A stretch of DNA of 64,000 nt, taken from the NCBI GenBank assembly GCA_033032175.1, contig JAVKPJ010000060.1, positions 16,192 through 80,191 of the forward strand, written 5' to 3'. This document shows, one piece after another, positions 51,830 to 62,979 of this stretch. Numbering within the stretch: the first letter of the stretch is position 1; each line of letters starts with the position of its first letter. Position numbers and translations under genes: made by a program. Source of the DNA: Saturnia japonica (taxonomy: Eukaryota; Arthropoda; Insecta; Lepidoptera; Saturniidae). The notes under the pieces are model-generated. The model did no database searches, was not told the DNA's origin, and was given only the letters and a program-made list of their open reading frames with translations.

Positions 51830-54800
51830 TTAGGGTGGCACTCGAAGGGGCGGATTTGCACCGCCTCTCCGTTGACGTCTTACCCTTACTCGACGGATCA
51901 TGGGGGCATGAGGTTCCCTTTCTCTAAACCTTTCTGCTTCCTCCTTTTGATGAAGGACGCTCTCGCAGAAAGAAGTAACCGCATGCCAAGAACCCTCACT
52001 AGCGACCATAGCTTGAATTAAAGCCGGCAGGGAGAGATCATTGCCTATCACTGCAGCGAGTTCGTTGCGCTGAAGTGCCCATGCTGGACAAACTTCCACC
52101 GTGTGATCCACAGTATCGATATCACACCCATTACAATGATGACATTCAGATGTCAGTTCTCTACCCGCTATCTGATGCAGGTATTCACCAAAGCAGCCAT
52201 GGCCGGTCAATACCTGAACCAGCCGATAGGTGAGAAACCCATGTCCTCTATCCATCCATTCTGAAAATACTGGGCGAATTGCCTCGATTGTTCGGAGACC
52301 AGCGGTAGGCAACGAAAGCTTCTCCCTCCACATATCCGAAATCACCGTCCCCCAGTAAGCTCTCTGCGTTTCTATCTCCCTAAGTAGGGTGGTCACTCCT
52401 CGCACGCTCTTTTCAGCACGCCACGTGTACATTGCCGCGAGTGCATAAGCCACCAGTTCCCACGGTGGTGAGCTAGCAAGTAGGCAAGACGCCTCATATG
52501 ATACAGTACGGTATCCTCGTATCACCCTGATAGCCATCATCCTATGCAATCTCCGCAAGACCGCAGAATTGTTGGCAGTCAGGGCAACTCGCCACACTGG
52601 GGCTCCATACATGACCATAGACCTAACCACCCCCATATACAGAGAGCGGCAAGTAGCACCTGCCCCTCCAATATTGGGTCAAAGACCCGCCAAAGCCGAA
52701 GCACTTCTCATAGCCTTAGGAGCTAATTGTCGAAAATGTTCACAAAAAGACCACTTGCTGTCTAAAACGATGCCTAAATATTTCATTTTAGACCCAATTT
52801 CAATCCGTATACCATCGATAATCAGATTGCTTCCAGCGGGAGGTGCCCTACGTGGACCATGAAAACACATTGCTTCGGTTTTATGAAGGGCTACCTCAAG
52901 CCCCATCAGCCGAATTCTTTCTACAATCTGCTCCACACTTGCAGTCACCAAATGTATAGCATCCCTCAAAGTATTTCCATGAGCCACGACGAGCGTGTCA
53001 TCCGCATAACAAGTCACCGCAGCTCCCGGAAGGAGAAAGCCCCGCAGCACCCAGTCATACCCGATGTTCCACAGGAGCGGGCCAAGAACTGATCCCTGTG
53101 GAACACCACATGACATCTCCCTTTGGTGAGTGCTACCGTCTTGACCAACGCATGTGACATGCCTGCCCTCTAAATAGGACCCGATAATCCTACACAGATA
53201 TTTAGGCACATTATGAAGCCTTAGCGCTTCGTTGATGCATTCCCAGGGTAGGCTGTTAAAGGCATTGGCTATATCCAACGATACAGCCAATAGCACTCCA
53301 CCCTGAGAAACCGCTACCTCTGAGAGAGTCTTAACGCGTAAAATAGCGTCAATCGTTGACCGACCCTCCGGAAGCCAAACTGCACTGGAGAAAGGTCGGG
53401 CCCCACATCTTTCAAATGCCTAATTAGGCGCCGCGAAATGACACGCTCAAACAGCTTTCCAGCCTCATCAAGAAGAACGATTGGTCGATAAGCAGTTTGG
53501 AGAATCAACCGGTCGGTTCTGTTTCCGCAACAGAATGAGGCGACCCACCTTCCACTGAGGTGGAAACTGGCCCATCTGTAAACAAGCAGTAAAAAGACGC
53601 CTAAGCCTATCCCCCAGAGCACCTAACGCCAAAACCCAAACACGACCTAGAATCCCATCGGGCCCCGGCGCAGTGTTTCTTGCTCGGAGCCGCCTCACAG
53701 CCACGCCCAGTTCAGCCTCAGTGACTGAGGGTACCACGTCAACGATGTCACGTCCAGTGTCAATCGAAGAAGCCGTAAAAGGAGGCGAATGCCCAGCCCT
53801 CACTGGGAAGAGGGAAGAAAAAATGGACTCTAACAAGAGCGGCTGAATGCTCAGTGCAATTGGGGGAGCCCTTAGGCGCAAGGAACCCAACACCAACCGA
53901 TAAGGGCGTCCCCACGGGTCTCTGTCCAAAGTCCTCAGCAAATCTTCCCTTGCCTGCACCTTTGCTTTCCTTATGGAAACTTGGAGAGTCTTTTTAGCTT
54001 CTCTATAAGCGTCATAATATAGCACCTCAAGAGTAGCATTTCGTCCTCGGCGCAACCTACGGTGCCGAGCATACTGGCGCCTCGCGGCCACACACATTGT
54101 CCGCAATCTTGCAATCTCGCCAGACCACCAATACACTTGCCGCCTCGACTGCTGAGATTGGACCCGCGGCATAGCGGCATCAGAGATACGCGTCATTGTG
54201 TCACGAAACCAACTGGCCTCCTCAACGATATTCACCGGTCCATTCGGTGGTGGGACCCAGGATGCAACAATCGAGGCCTCAACCAATAAGTCCAGCTTCA
54301 ACCTCTTAACTGCCCATCGAGGCGACGACGAGACATTCGCGATGGGGACCGTGGAAGATGGAGAGACATGGACGTCGAATCTAATATATAAATGATCCGA
54401 CAGAGATTCCACGTCTTCAACCACTCTCCAGTCCCGAATACGTCGAGCGACATCTGGTGTTGCAAACGTAAGATCAACAATAGATCCGCCCTGCTGCCGA
54501 ATACAAGTGTTCACTGATCCGCGGTTGACAATGGAAAGACCTGTCTCTAGAGCCCATTCCTGTAGAATCTCGCCGCGCATATCGCTGGCTGGAGATCCCC
54601 ACGCCACTGATTTCGCATTAAAATCCCCTGCCATAAGTATGGGACAAGGCAAAGTTCGCAATATAAAGGTCGCAAGACGATCCAAAAAAGCTTCAAACTC
54701 AGCCAACGACTTGTTTGGAGAGAAATAAACACCCAGCAGGACAATCGCCCCCCATTTAACTGCAACGAAGCCAGAATCTATTAATATTGCAGTCATTGTG

Positions 54801-54994
54801 GGGGATCCCACATTGCTTGTAGAAATTATAGCCACAGTTTTTGTTACGTCACCTACCCAATTGTCCCTGAGAGGTACAAAATAAGGTTCCGCTACAACCG
54901 CTATTTGTATAGACCACTCAGCCATAGTTTGAACCAAAAGGTCTTGGGCTACAGCCGAGTGATTAATATTTGTCTGCAAAAACCTATAACCCAT
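51830..54994 (-). pseudogene. ORF2 of C4: endonuclease + RT, three frameshifts
   Basis: ATG 54994 (MGYRFLQTNINHS). The first 500 codons are intact: AEPYFVPLRDNW, GVYFSPN, AGDFNAKSVAWG, SDHLYIRFD, APGPDGILG. Then QFGFRR, SLDIANAFNSLP, GVPQGSVLGPLLWN and CYADDTLV, and a C-terminal knuckle CX2CX9HX4C (CHHCNGCDIDTVDHTVEVC) with terminal VPP. Frames change near 53500-53520, 53310-53370 and 52680. The ATG follows the ORF1 TAA by 5 nt. Confidence 0.88.
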
Positions 54995-54999
54995 TATAA

Positions 55000-57219
55000 T
55001 TATTGCATAGCCCCCTTTCCTTTGGACCTCTCAGTGGTACCAGGTGCAGTCTTAGCTGCATAATCTTTAGGCCGCTTAGAAATCATGGCCGCCTTGCCCT
55101 TTTTCGTGACAGAGAGAGCACAGGAACTACCTCCTAAACGATGATCCGCCTGTCGCTTGGCCTCAGCACAAACTGTACAATGTGGAGCAGCTGAGCAATT
55201 CACAGCCTTATGACCTACCATACCACAGCGAAAACACTGCTGACTGCGGTCAATCTCTGCTTTACATCGCTGCTTGATGTGACCCGTTTCTAAGCAACGG
55301 TAACACCTAGACGCTTTAGGCTTCAACAGCCTGACCTGTGTTGCTACCCAACCTATCATCAATCTATTTTCTTGAGTAAGCTTCTTAGCCGCCGCCACTG
55401 GACAACGAACCCACACAGTACTAGTACCATATGGAGCTCGGCGTATTTCGCCCACTCTAACCTGACTGACGGAGCAGTTTCCCTTTGACGCGATCACATT
55501 AGCAATCTCTTCACTTGTGACAGAGTCGTCCAGTCCCAGCACACGCAGGTCAGCACATTTGGCAGGCCTGGTTACCTCAACTATTCCTTCTCCGATAGAT
55601 TCAATAAATGCAGCTCTCAGCTTCTCAGCCAGAAGATCTGCCTTTTCGCAACTGGTGAACCCCAGGTACCTCCAATTTACGGGCACCGGAAGCCGTCTCC
55701 TTAACTTTGATATAAGGTATACCCAGAGTGGACACATCTACTTTATTTTTTGCCAGTGTGATCACCTTCTGATAGTTAATCCCTTTATCTTCAGCTCCTG
55801 GTCTCAAAGTCAACACGATTGCTGAAGTTCGCGGGACCACAAGTTTAGCCTGAGCCACTTTCGATTGCAGTTCCTTCTTTTGCATGTCAGCTTTTTTAGC
55901 ACCTCTCTTTGTTACCGCTGACCAATCTTCTGCCACTATTGCAGCCGGTTGAGAAGGAGCCGGTTGCAAACGCGCTGCCTCCGCAGCCCTGGCCGCAAAA
56001 GACTTCTTCTTTTTGCGGCTTTTCCCAATTGTCGCAGCTGTTACAGCAGAATTAGATCCAAGCTTCTCAGCCATATCAATTTCTACCACCTCTCGAACAG
56101 AATTCAGGCCTGCAACCAACGGCAGACGCAAAGGTCTCCCTTCCAGCACATCCATTAATGCATTCATTTTAGAGTGCATCTCATTTATTGCGTGATCAAA
56201 CATATCTTTGGTAACGACTGATGAATCCACTTTTTGGGACCCTGTTTTACCGCGGCCGCAACAAAGGAAGAACATCTTGTCGCGGCGAACTTTCTAGAGC
56301 AGGTGCGGCCAAACTAGTAACCACAGGGGTGGAATTGACAGCAACAACAGGCTGCAATTGGCGAGCCATATGCAAGTCCGCTCGCAACTCCGCCATCTCC
56401 TTGCAGAGACGATCTATCTCTGCCCCCTGCTTTGCCTCAGTAGACTTTAGGGCTTCATACGCGTCCTGAAGCTTTTTAAATTCCTCAGAAGCAGTCCTGT
56501 TTGCCAAAGTAGCAGCCCTTTCCGTAATAGAAGCTGCTGCCTCTTTTAGAGCACGCTGAAATGTTCCCTTCAAATTTCGGGATTTCTTTACGACGTCGAG
56601 AACAATCTCAACGTCCTCTTGGATTCCCTTTCTTAAATCCATTACTAACTCCTCGTCAGTAGCAGGAATAATGGACCTCCTAACCAAACGGTCCCGCCTC
56701 GCTTGCGATGCTATTGCCGCCACCTCTTCCTCCGCCTTAAGGTAGAGCTCTTCCTCCCTAAGGCGAATGAGTTTTGCCTTCGCTTTTGCCAAACCCCTGT
56801 ATTGTCCTGTAGTTGGGGGCGTCCTCTGCCCCTTTTTTTTACTGAAGATGCAGGGGTACATTGTCCTGTTACACCGGCATCCCCATCCGAATCTGAAGAG
56901 GAATGGGAAACTTGCTGAAATCCCCCCCCTCCTCAGACTACGTACCTTAGCAAGAGGAACATCACTCCCCTCACTAGCTGTAGCCATAGCTCCTCTACTT
57001 CCCTCACTAGCTGTAGCCATAGCTCCTCTACTTCCCTCACTAGCTGTAGCCATAGCTCCTCTACTTCCCTCACTTTCTTCTGAATGACCCTCCAAAGGTG
57101 TACTGCCCTTAAGACATACAGGAGGACAGACAGATGTAGAAGTAGCAGCACTCTCCACATCCAGACGTACTTTATCATCTCCGGTTTTCAATTTTTTTAT
57201 TAGAATTTGAACACTTCAT
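55000..57219 (-). pseudogene. ORF1 (Gag) of C4, three frameshifts
   Basis: ATG 57219. An extra base in an A-run near 57192 shifts the first codons. The body has three tandem SRGAMATASEG units, KSRNLKGTFQRALKEAA, a coiled coil, basic KSRKKKKS, core, and knuckles CYRCLETGHIKQRC, CFRCGMVGHKAVNC and CTVC...H...C. Other breaks near 56260 and 55680. The end (GAMQ, TAA) is intact. Role as for the other Gags. Confidence 0.84.
56967..57070 (-). repeat. 33-bp tandem repeat, three units, inside C4 ORF1
   Basis: Three near-perfect in-frame units (core CTCACTAGCTGTAGCCATAG in + text) encode repeated SRGAMATASEG. C2 and C2' have a single unit here. Confidence 0.85.
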
Positions 57220-57620
57220 TTTTGTTCCCACGAAAATGGCGGAAATATACGGTCCACCCAGGCAGTGCCCCCTGTGCCTGGGTAAGCCTACCTTAACCCG
57301 TCAAGAGAGTCGGCCGGTTCTCTGACGGGGGTTGCACTAGAGACTGAACATCCCATCAGCCATGCATCCTCTCGCGGTGCACCGCCGCTTAGGATTCGGG
57401 GTAATTTTTTATAGAGGTTTTCTTCCTCGCAGTCCGGGCGGTTAAGCCAAGACCCTCGGTCCCATACGAAGCCGCGAGACGTGACCACGATACTCCGATG
57501 GGATTACGAGATCGACGGTCTGTCCGCCCGACGGCAGTGTGAGTACTCGCCGAGCCCGCCAACACACCACGTTCTTCGACCCCTCTAACTAGCAGAGGGA
57601 CGGTAAACGTAGCCCCCCTC

Positions 57621-57698
57621 GTCAGGTATTCGCCGTCGGCCGTGAAGCGGCCGCCGTTGCCCGGGATGCACCACGCGGAGGTTCCTGACTCGCACCCC
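57621..57698 (-). ncRNA. HDV-like ribozyme at C4 5' end
   Basis: P1 GGGGTGC/GCATCCC (one G-U), P2 GTCAGG/CCTGAC, P3 loop TCCGCGT, GGGCAAC, P4 GGCCG/CGGCC. The linker reads GGCGAATA, very like the HDV genomic linker. Confidence 0.88.
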
Positions 57699-57700
57699 AA

Positions 57701-57705
57701 CCTAA

Positions 57706-57707
<2 letters not shown>
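57701..57707. repeat. Telomeric repeat CCTAACC
   Basis: Between C4 and D3. Confidence 0.9.
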
Positions 57708-57766
<59 letters not shown>

Positions 57767-58244
57767 GTGGGGAAATCCTACATGGATCCGCCTCCCGAGC
57801 CGGGCAGCTCGAGAGGGGTATGTCAGACTCTTACTGACTAAAACCCCACGGTGTTCCTCTTTCACCCATTTGGCCGGGGAGTAGGGACAGCTTGCGCATT
57901 ACTTCTACTCGCCCGACGGGTGTAGGCCCCTCATAAGGGGCCACCTTCAGCGGTCTGAGGGGTCGAGATGTGTGACACCCTCCGACGAACCTACGAGGGG
58001 CGCATCGAACACTGATGCGCCTCGCCTCGGGCCTGTGCATTGGCTACAAGGGCGAAGGACGTGCCCGCGTCCGACACCCGCAGGCCGTTTTTACGGCGGC
58101 AGGAGGTCATTCCTGACCCTACGCCGCCGGGTTCGTCGACCGCGGGAGGGGAGCTCTGACGTCTGCTCCCTCTCCCTCTCCGCCGCCTCCTTTGCGAGCA
58201 TGACGTCCTCGCAGAATGAGGCGACGGAGTTCCACCCGCTCCCC
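57708..58244 (-). mobile_element. D3: 5'-truncated D-family insertion
   Basis: Tail 57708-57764 (57 nt), fold 57766-57850, D-type 3' UTR and the last 50 codons of ORF2, then AACCTAACC. A typical abortive reverse-transcription product. Confidence 0.88.
58091..58240 (-). pseudogene. C-terminal end of D-family ORF2
   Basis: About 49 residues (GWNSVASFCEDVMLAKEAAERERE ... shown in part; ends LLPP) with the stop TAA at 58091-58093. It is the same as the ends of D1 and D2. No catalytic part remains. Confidence 0.85.
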
Positions 58245-58246
58245 AA

Positions 58247-58251
58247 CCTAA

Positions 58252-58253
<2 letters not shown>
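58247..58253. repeat. Telomeric repeat CCTAACC
   Basis: Between D3 and B4. Confidence 0.9.
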
Positions 58254-58289
<36 letters not shown>

Positions 58290-58635
58290 GTGGAGAAACC
58301 CGTCATGGGTACACACCCGCCCGGGGGGACGAGTGGTTATGTGAGACTCCTACTCACTAAAACTCCACGGTGTACCATCGGCCGCCATAGTGGGGCGCGC
58401 GGGCACTGCGGTTGCAATCTGCCGCAACGCCCCGGCGGCCGGCCCCGGCGGCCGGCCCCAGTAGGGCCCCGGCGCTAAAGAGAGACAGTCTGGTACAACC
58501 CCAACTGTCTCCCAGACGGCTGAGCCAGTGCAATGGGAAGACGGGCCCCCCGACCCGTCTCCCCTGGTCCAGCAAGGACAGAGGAAAGAGGCGGTTAAAC
58601 ACCCCCACCTACTGCCCATCGTCTACGCTCAACCC

Positions 58636-60697
58636 CTAAGGGGGTCTTGGCGCTGCAGGCGCTCTCCCCGTCTTTTGGACGGGTGGCCTACATTTCGCCC
58701 CTCCCATGAAATGTTTCGCCTGCCTTACGGCGTCGGCACACAGGGCACAGTGCAGCTTTGCAGCTGTGCACTCTTGCGCCTTGTGGCCAGGCTGTCCACA
58801 ACGGAAGCAAAGGCCTCCCCTATCAACTGCCGAAGGGCATGTGGGCCGGGTATGGCCCACGTCCAGACACCTGAAACATCTCAAAGGCCCCCTTGCAGGA
58901 GACGGACGCGTGCCATACTCCAGCCAACAAGGAGACGACCTAACTGCACCAATGTCCTGGCAGCGGCGACTGGGAGTGACAAGTGAATTGCGCCATTGCC
59001 TCTCCCGTAGGGACGTATCTCACCAGCCCTAATAAGGGTTGGCTCGCAACCGCCTTTAGCCGCCGCTGCCGCTACGACTTCATGCGCCGAGACGGAATCC
59101 TCCAATCCAATGATTCGGATGTCTGCTCTTTTAATGGGCCTCGCCACTGTGGCTACATCTGCCATAATCTCACTTAGCTTTAGGGCTAATTGATCCGCCT
59201 GCTCTACTCCCCGGGCACCCGGTATCTCAATAATACGGCTGCCCGAGGCAGTACACCGAATAGATATTTTATCGATCCCCAGGTCAGACAAAGGGAGACG
59301 GTCCCGTGCTCTAAGTAAAGCCTCACTATACGATAGCCCCTCCGCCACAGCCTCAGGCCGCAGTGCAAGGAGCACTGCAGCCGAGCGCGGTGCCGAAGGA
59401 AGCTTAGGCTTGGGCTTGGGCCCAGGCATTCCCTTATGAGTGGAAATCACCCCCGCAGTTGCCTTCAGATTCGATGAGGCCTTTTCCTTCTTTTTCCGTC
59501 GCTTGGTTACGGTCGTCCATCCCGATCCAGCTCCAGCCTGATCTTGGGCAGGAGCAGCAGGCACGGCCTCCTGTGGATGGACTGGCGTTGTCACATCAGG
59601 GATGGGCATCGAAGCCTTAGGCTTTGCAGCTTTGGACCTCGCGGCCTTTCGCCCTACAGGCTGAGATCCAGAAGGACCAGGAGCCAACCCTCTGTCCGCA
59701 CCTAAGGGCGGGCGGACCACTTCGGAGGGTGGAAGACGATCGTCCAGACGTGCGGATATCATCTCCCCTAACGACAGCCGGAGAGATCTCTCCATCCTGT
59801 CCATGTATCCATCTAGCACCTTGAGCAGTGTCTTTGGCAGGATATCTGTCACTTCGCTGGACAACTCCAGATCCACCTGCGGTGAAGCCTGAGGTAACAC
59901 CTGTGGCAATGGTGACGGTGACGGAGGTGGACACTCCACCCGAACACGTAACGACGCAAGTTCCGCCCTCAGCTCCTCCCGACTTCACGACGCAGCCTCC
60001 CCGTCTCACGGCGCAGGAGAAGATTCTCTGAAGTCACCGTGCGCGTAAGAGCGGTGGCCGTTACTTCTCGCAGAGTCCATGCTGCTTCTTTGAGCGATTT
60101 GATGTAGGTACCCTTGAGGTTGCCAGATCTTTTGGCAACCTCAAGGATCTCATCAACATTCTCCGTCGCAAGAGCCCTCAGACTATCAGGGTCGAGCAAC
60201 TCAATTCCCTCGAGCACTCCTACATCGGCGCTTTCCGACGGCTCATCCTTGATCGGTGTGGCAATAGCACAGTCATGTGACCCACCGGCCTTTCCAGCTT
60301 TCGTTGCACGAGTCGAACCCTTGTCACGGGATCTCCCTCTCCCCGCTGTCGAGACTTTGGCAGGAGGGATCTCCACCACAGCTACCTCGTCTCCATCGGC
60401 AGCTAGCGACCGCTTCCTACCATCCAAACTAGTCGTTGAGATCGACTTCTCAAAACTGTCCGTCCAATGTCGAACCGAGAATTTGTCCAACGACGGATTT
60501 CTCTCCACCGAAACGATAGGCAAATCAGTTTTCCGTTGTTCATGTGCCAAAGTCGTGTTATTTTTAAAAGAACTACGCAGAATTCTGCCCCCCCCAGAAG
60601 ACGCGGGGCAGCCCGAGCTAGGCTCGGGGAGGGATTCTCCAGCTCCTGAGGAGCTGGTACCCTCCTGGGGTAATGATTTTTTAAATTTTGCGTCCAT
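58636..60697 (-). pseudogene. ORF1 (Gag) of B4, two frameshifts
   Basis: ATG 60697 (MDAKFKKSLPQEG). RSGNLKGTYIKSLKEAA, coiled coil, basic KRRKKKEK, core, knuckles CFRCLDVGHTRPTC, CFRCGQPGHKAQEC and CALC...H...C. Breaks near 59970 (small deletion in the coiled coil) and near 58883 (one base short in a sense G-run, just before the first knuckle). The sense G-run near the start has 8 G, so the N-terminus is in frame. Closest to B3. Confidence 0.84.
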
Positions 60698-60933
60698 ATT
60701 AACTCCCTTAACCGTCAAGTTTGCGGTACGCCTGCCGGGACCGGTATAAAAGTTACCGATCCCGCCAGCCGCTGTCCGGAACTGGGCCCTTGGGGCTCAA
60801 ATTGAGCCCTCATCGGCCCCAGCCCGGTACTGGGTGCGCCGCGCACATGCCACACCCAGGAGCTTTAATGGCCCTCCAGCCAATACCCCTCCACAGTCCC
60901 CTCTGATAATCAGAGGGATACCGGGAGGAGTTT

Positions 60934-61009
60934 GTCAGGTATCAGCCGCCGACCAGACTGGTCGACGTTGCCCGGGGTGCACCACGAGGAGGTTCCTGAC
61001 ACGCACCCC
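60934..61009 (-). ncRNA. HDV-like ribozyme at B4 5' end
   Basis: Same helices and loops as B2 and B3. Confidence 0.88.
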
Positions 61010-61018
61010 TCCCCAACC

Positions 61019-62970
61019 TTTTTTTTTTTTTTTTTTTTTTTTACGTGGAGAAACCCGTCATGGGTACACACTCGCCCGGGGGGACGAGTGGTTATGTGAG
61101 ACTCCTACTCACTAAAACTCCACGGTGTACCATCGGCCACCATAGTGGGGCGCGCGGGCACTGCGGTTGCAATCTGCCGCAACGCCCCGGCGGCCGGCCC
61201 CAGTCGGGCCCCGGCGCTAAAGAGAGACAGTCTGGTACCACCCCAACTGTCTCCCAGACGGCTTAACCAGTGCAATGGAAAGACGGGCCCCCCGACCCGT
61301 CTCCCCTTGGTCCAGCAAGGTAGAGGAGAAGGCAGAAAACGCCCTCCTACCCTTTACCTATTCGTCTGCGCTAAAACCTCAAGGAGGTTCTGGTGCGGAT
61401 GGTGCCTTTCCTTTACCTGAAAAGTTTGGCCTGCATCCGGCTCCCCCCATGTAATGTGCCGCCGACTTTCCTGCGTCAGCACAAACGGCGCAATGCAGTG
61501 CCTCTGCCTCACAATCTCGTGCCCTGTGACCAGGTTTACCGCAGCGGAAGCAGAGCACTCCCCTGTCAATTGCTGACGGGCACAAGGGCCGAGTGTGGCC
61601 CAAACCCATGCACTTGAAACAGCGCATTGGCTTGTATTCAAGCACATGAACCCGGGCCGCGCTCCAACCGACAAGGAGGCGCCCAGCCTCCGCCAGGGTC
61701 CTAGCCGCGGCTACGGGCACAGACAGATGTATCGCACCCAGGCCTCCTCTAAAATTGCGAATTTCGCCAGCCCTTATATGGGCTGGCTGGCATCCGCCCT
61801 TTAACGCCGTAGCGGCAACAACCTCATCTCTGGTCACAGAGTCATCTAAGCCGACGATGCGGACGCTAACCCTCTTGACAGGCCGGTTGATCAAGGCAAC
61901 GTCCGCCAACGCCACCTGGAGACTCTGCGCCAGTCTGTCGGCTTGCTCCGGGCCTTGGGAGCCAGGAATTTCGAAGATTCTTGCTCCCGTTTTAGTCTGA
62001 CGGAACGAGAGCCTATCAATTCCCATCGACGTCAGATTGACAGCCTCTCTAGCCATCAGTAGAGCCGTTTTGTAGCTCATCCCCTGAGCCACTGCCTGGG
62101 GCTGCAGTGTCATGACCACGGCAGCCGCAAGTGGGCTCGGGGGGAGCTTCACCTTGGACTTCCGAGGTGCACCCTTCTGAGGAGTGGAAGCTGCCTTCGC
62201 AGACGGTACCCGCCTTCCTCTTCTTATTCCTTTTCTTTTTGCGACGGGATACTTCGGTCCACGTCGCTTCGGCATTTTGCGCCGTGGTTGGAGTCGTATC
62301 CAGGACCACTCTAGGAACCGGATCTTGTAATGGCGCTGCCCCAGAGGTCGCAGCACAAGGTGCAGGCGCGGGCTTAGCCGGCTTCTTCTTGGCACCAGCA
62401 GGCTTAAACTTTGGCCCCCCTACAGGCCCAGCTTTTTCAGCCTCCTATCCACGGCCAAGGATGGACGAACCACCTCTGCAGGGGGAAGACGATCATCCAA
62501 GCGGGCGGTAATCATCTCACCGAGAGATACCCGAAGGGAATGTTCCATGTTGTCCATACGGACCATCATCACATCCAGCAACGCCTGAGGAACGATTTCC
62601 TGCTCCCGGTGAGGAACCTCCGGCACCACCTGCACTGGCGCAGCCTTTACCTGGCCACGCAGAGCGACGAGTTCGACTCTCATCTCGGTCGCCTCTTCGC
62701 GTAGCTTACGCATCTCGCGCCGGAGGATAAGCGTTTCCTGCTCTACCGTGCGCTTGAGCGCTGTAGCTGTGACCTCCTCCAGGGTCCTGGCCGCCTCTTT
62801 TAGTTTTTTAATAGAAGTACCCTTGAGGTTGCCAGATGTCTTGCAAACCTCAAGGATATTTTTAACTCTGCTGGTAGCCAGAGCCCTCAGTCGCTCTGGA
62901 TCAAGGGTCTCTATGTCCAACGGCGGCTCCTCGTCCAAATGAGCGTCACCACACTGGGTGCTTCCAGAGT
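61019..62970 (-). mobile_element. Family B element, copy B5, 5'-truncated in Gag
   Basis: Tail 61019-61042, fold 61044-61124, S-like 3' UTR, Gag from its C-terminus to about the SGNLKGT region, then a direct join to AACCTAACC. Only CC (61017-61018) lies between it and B4. Its 5' part is nearly the same as the B-type part of C1. Confidence 0.86.
61379..62970 (-). pseudogene. ORF1 (Gag) fragment of B5, frameshifted
   Basis: Open from the truncation. TSGNLKGTSIKKLKEAA, coiled coil (RREMRKLREEATEMRVELVAL), MITARLDDRLPPAEVVRP, basic RRKKKRNKKRK, core, knuckles CFKCMGLGHTRPLC, CFRCGKPGHRARDC and CAVC...H...C. At least three frame changes between 62200 and 62430; the C-terminal 300 residues are in one frame to TGA at 61379. 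Confidence 0.82.
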
Positions 62971-62972
62971 AA

Positions 62973-62979
62973 CCTAACC
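62973..62979. repeat. Telomeric repeat CCTAACC
   Basis: Between B5 and B6. Confidence 0.9.

Larger units (their letters stand above)
51481..57698 (-). mobile_element. C4: full-length C-family two-ORF element
   Basis: Tail 51481-51500, C-type 3' fold 51502-51590, 3' UTR, ORF2 51830-54994, ORF1 55000-57219, 5' UTR with one A/N-type hairpin (near 57413-57427) and ribozyme 57621-57698. It is the most complete C-family unit in the window, with about six frame breaks in total. Confidence 0.88.
58254..61014 (-). mobile_element. Family B Gag-only element, copy B4 (complete)
   Basis: Tail 58254-58286, fold 58289-58369, Gag with two frameshifts, leader with ribozyme 60934-61009. The 3' UTR has a small local duplication (CCCCGGCGGCCGG). 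Five extra bases (GGGGA in sense) precede the ribozyme at the 5' end. No ORF2. Confidence 0.88.
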
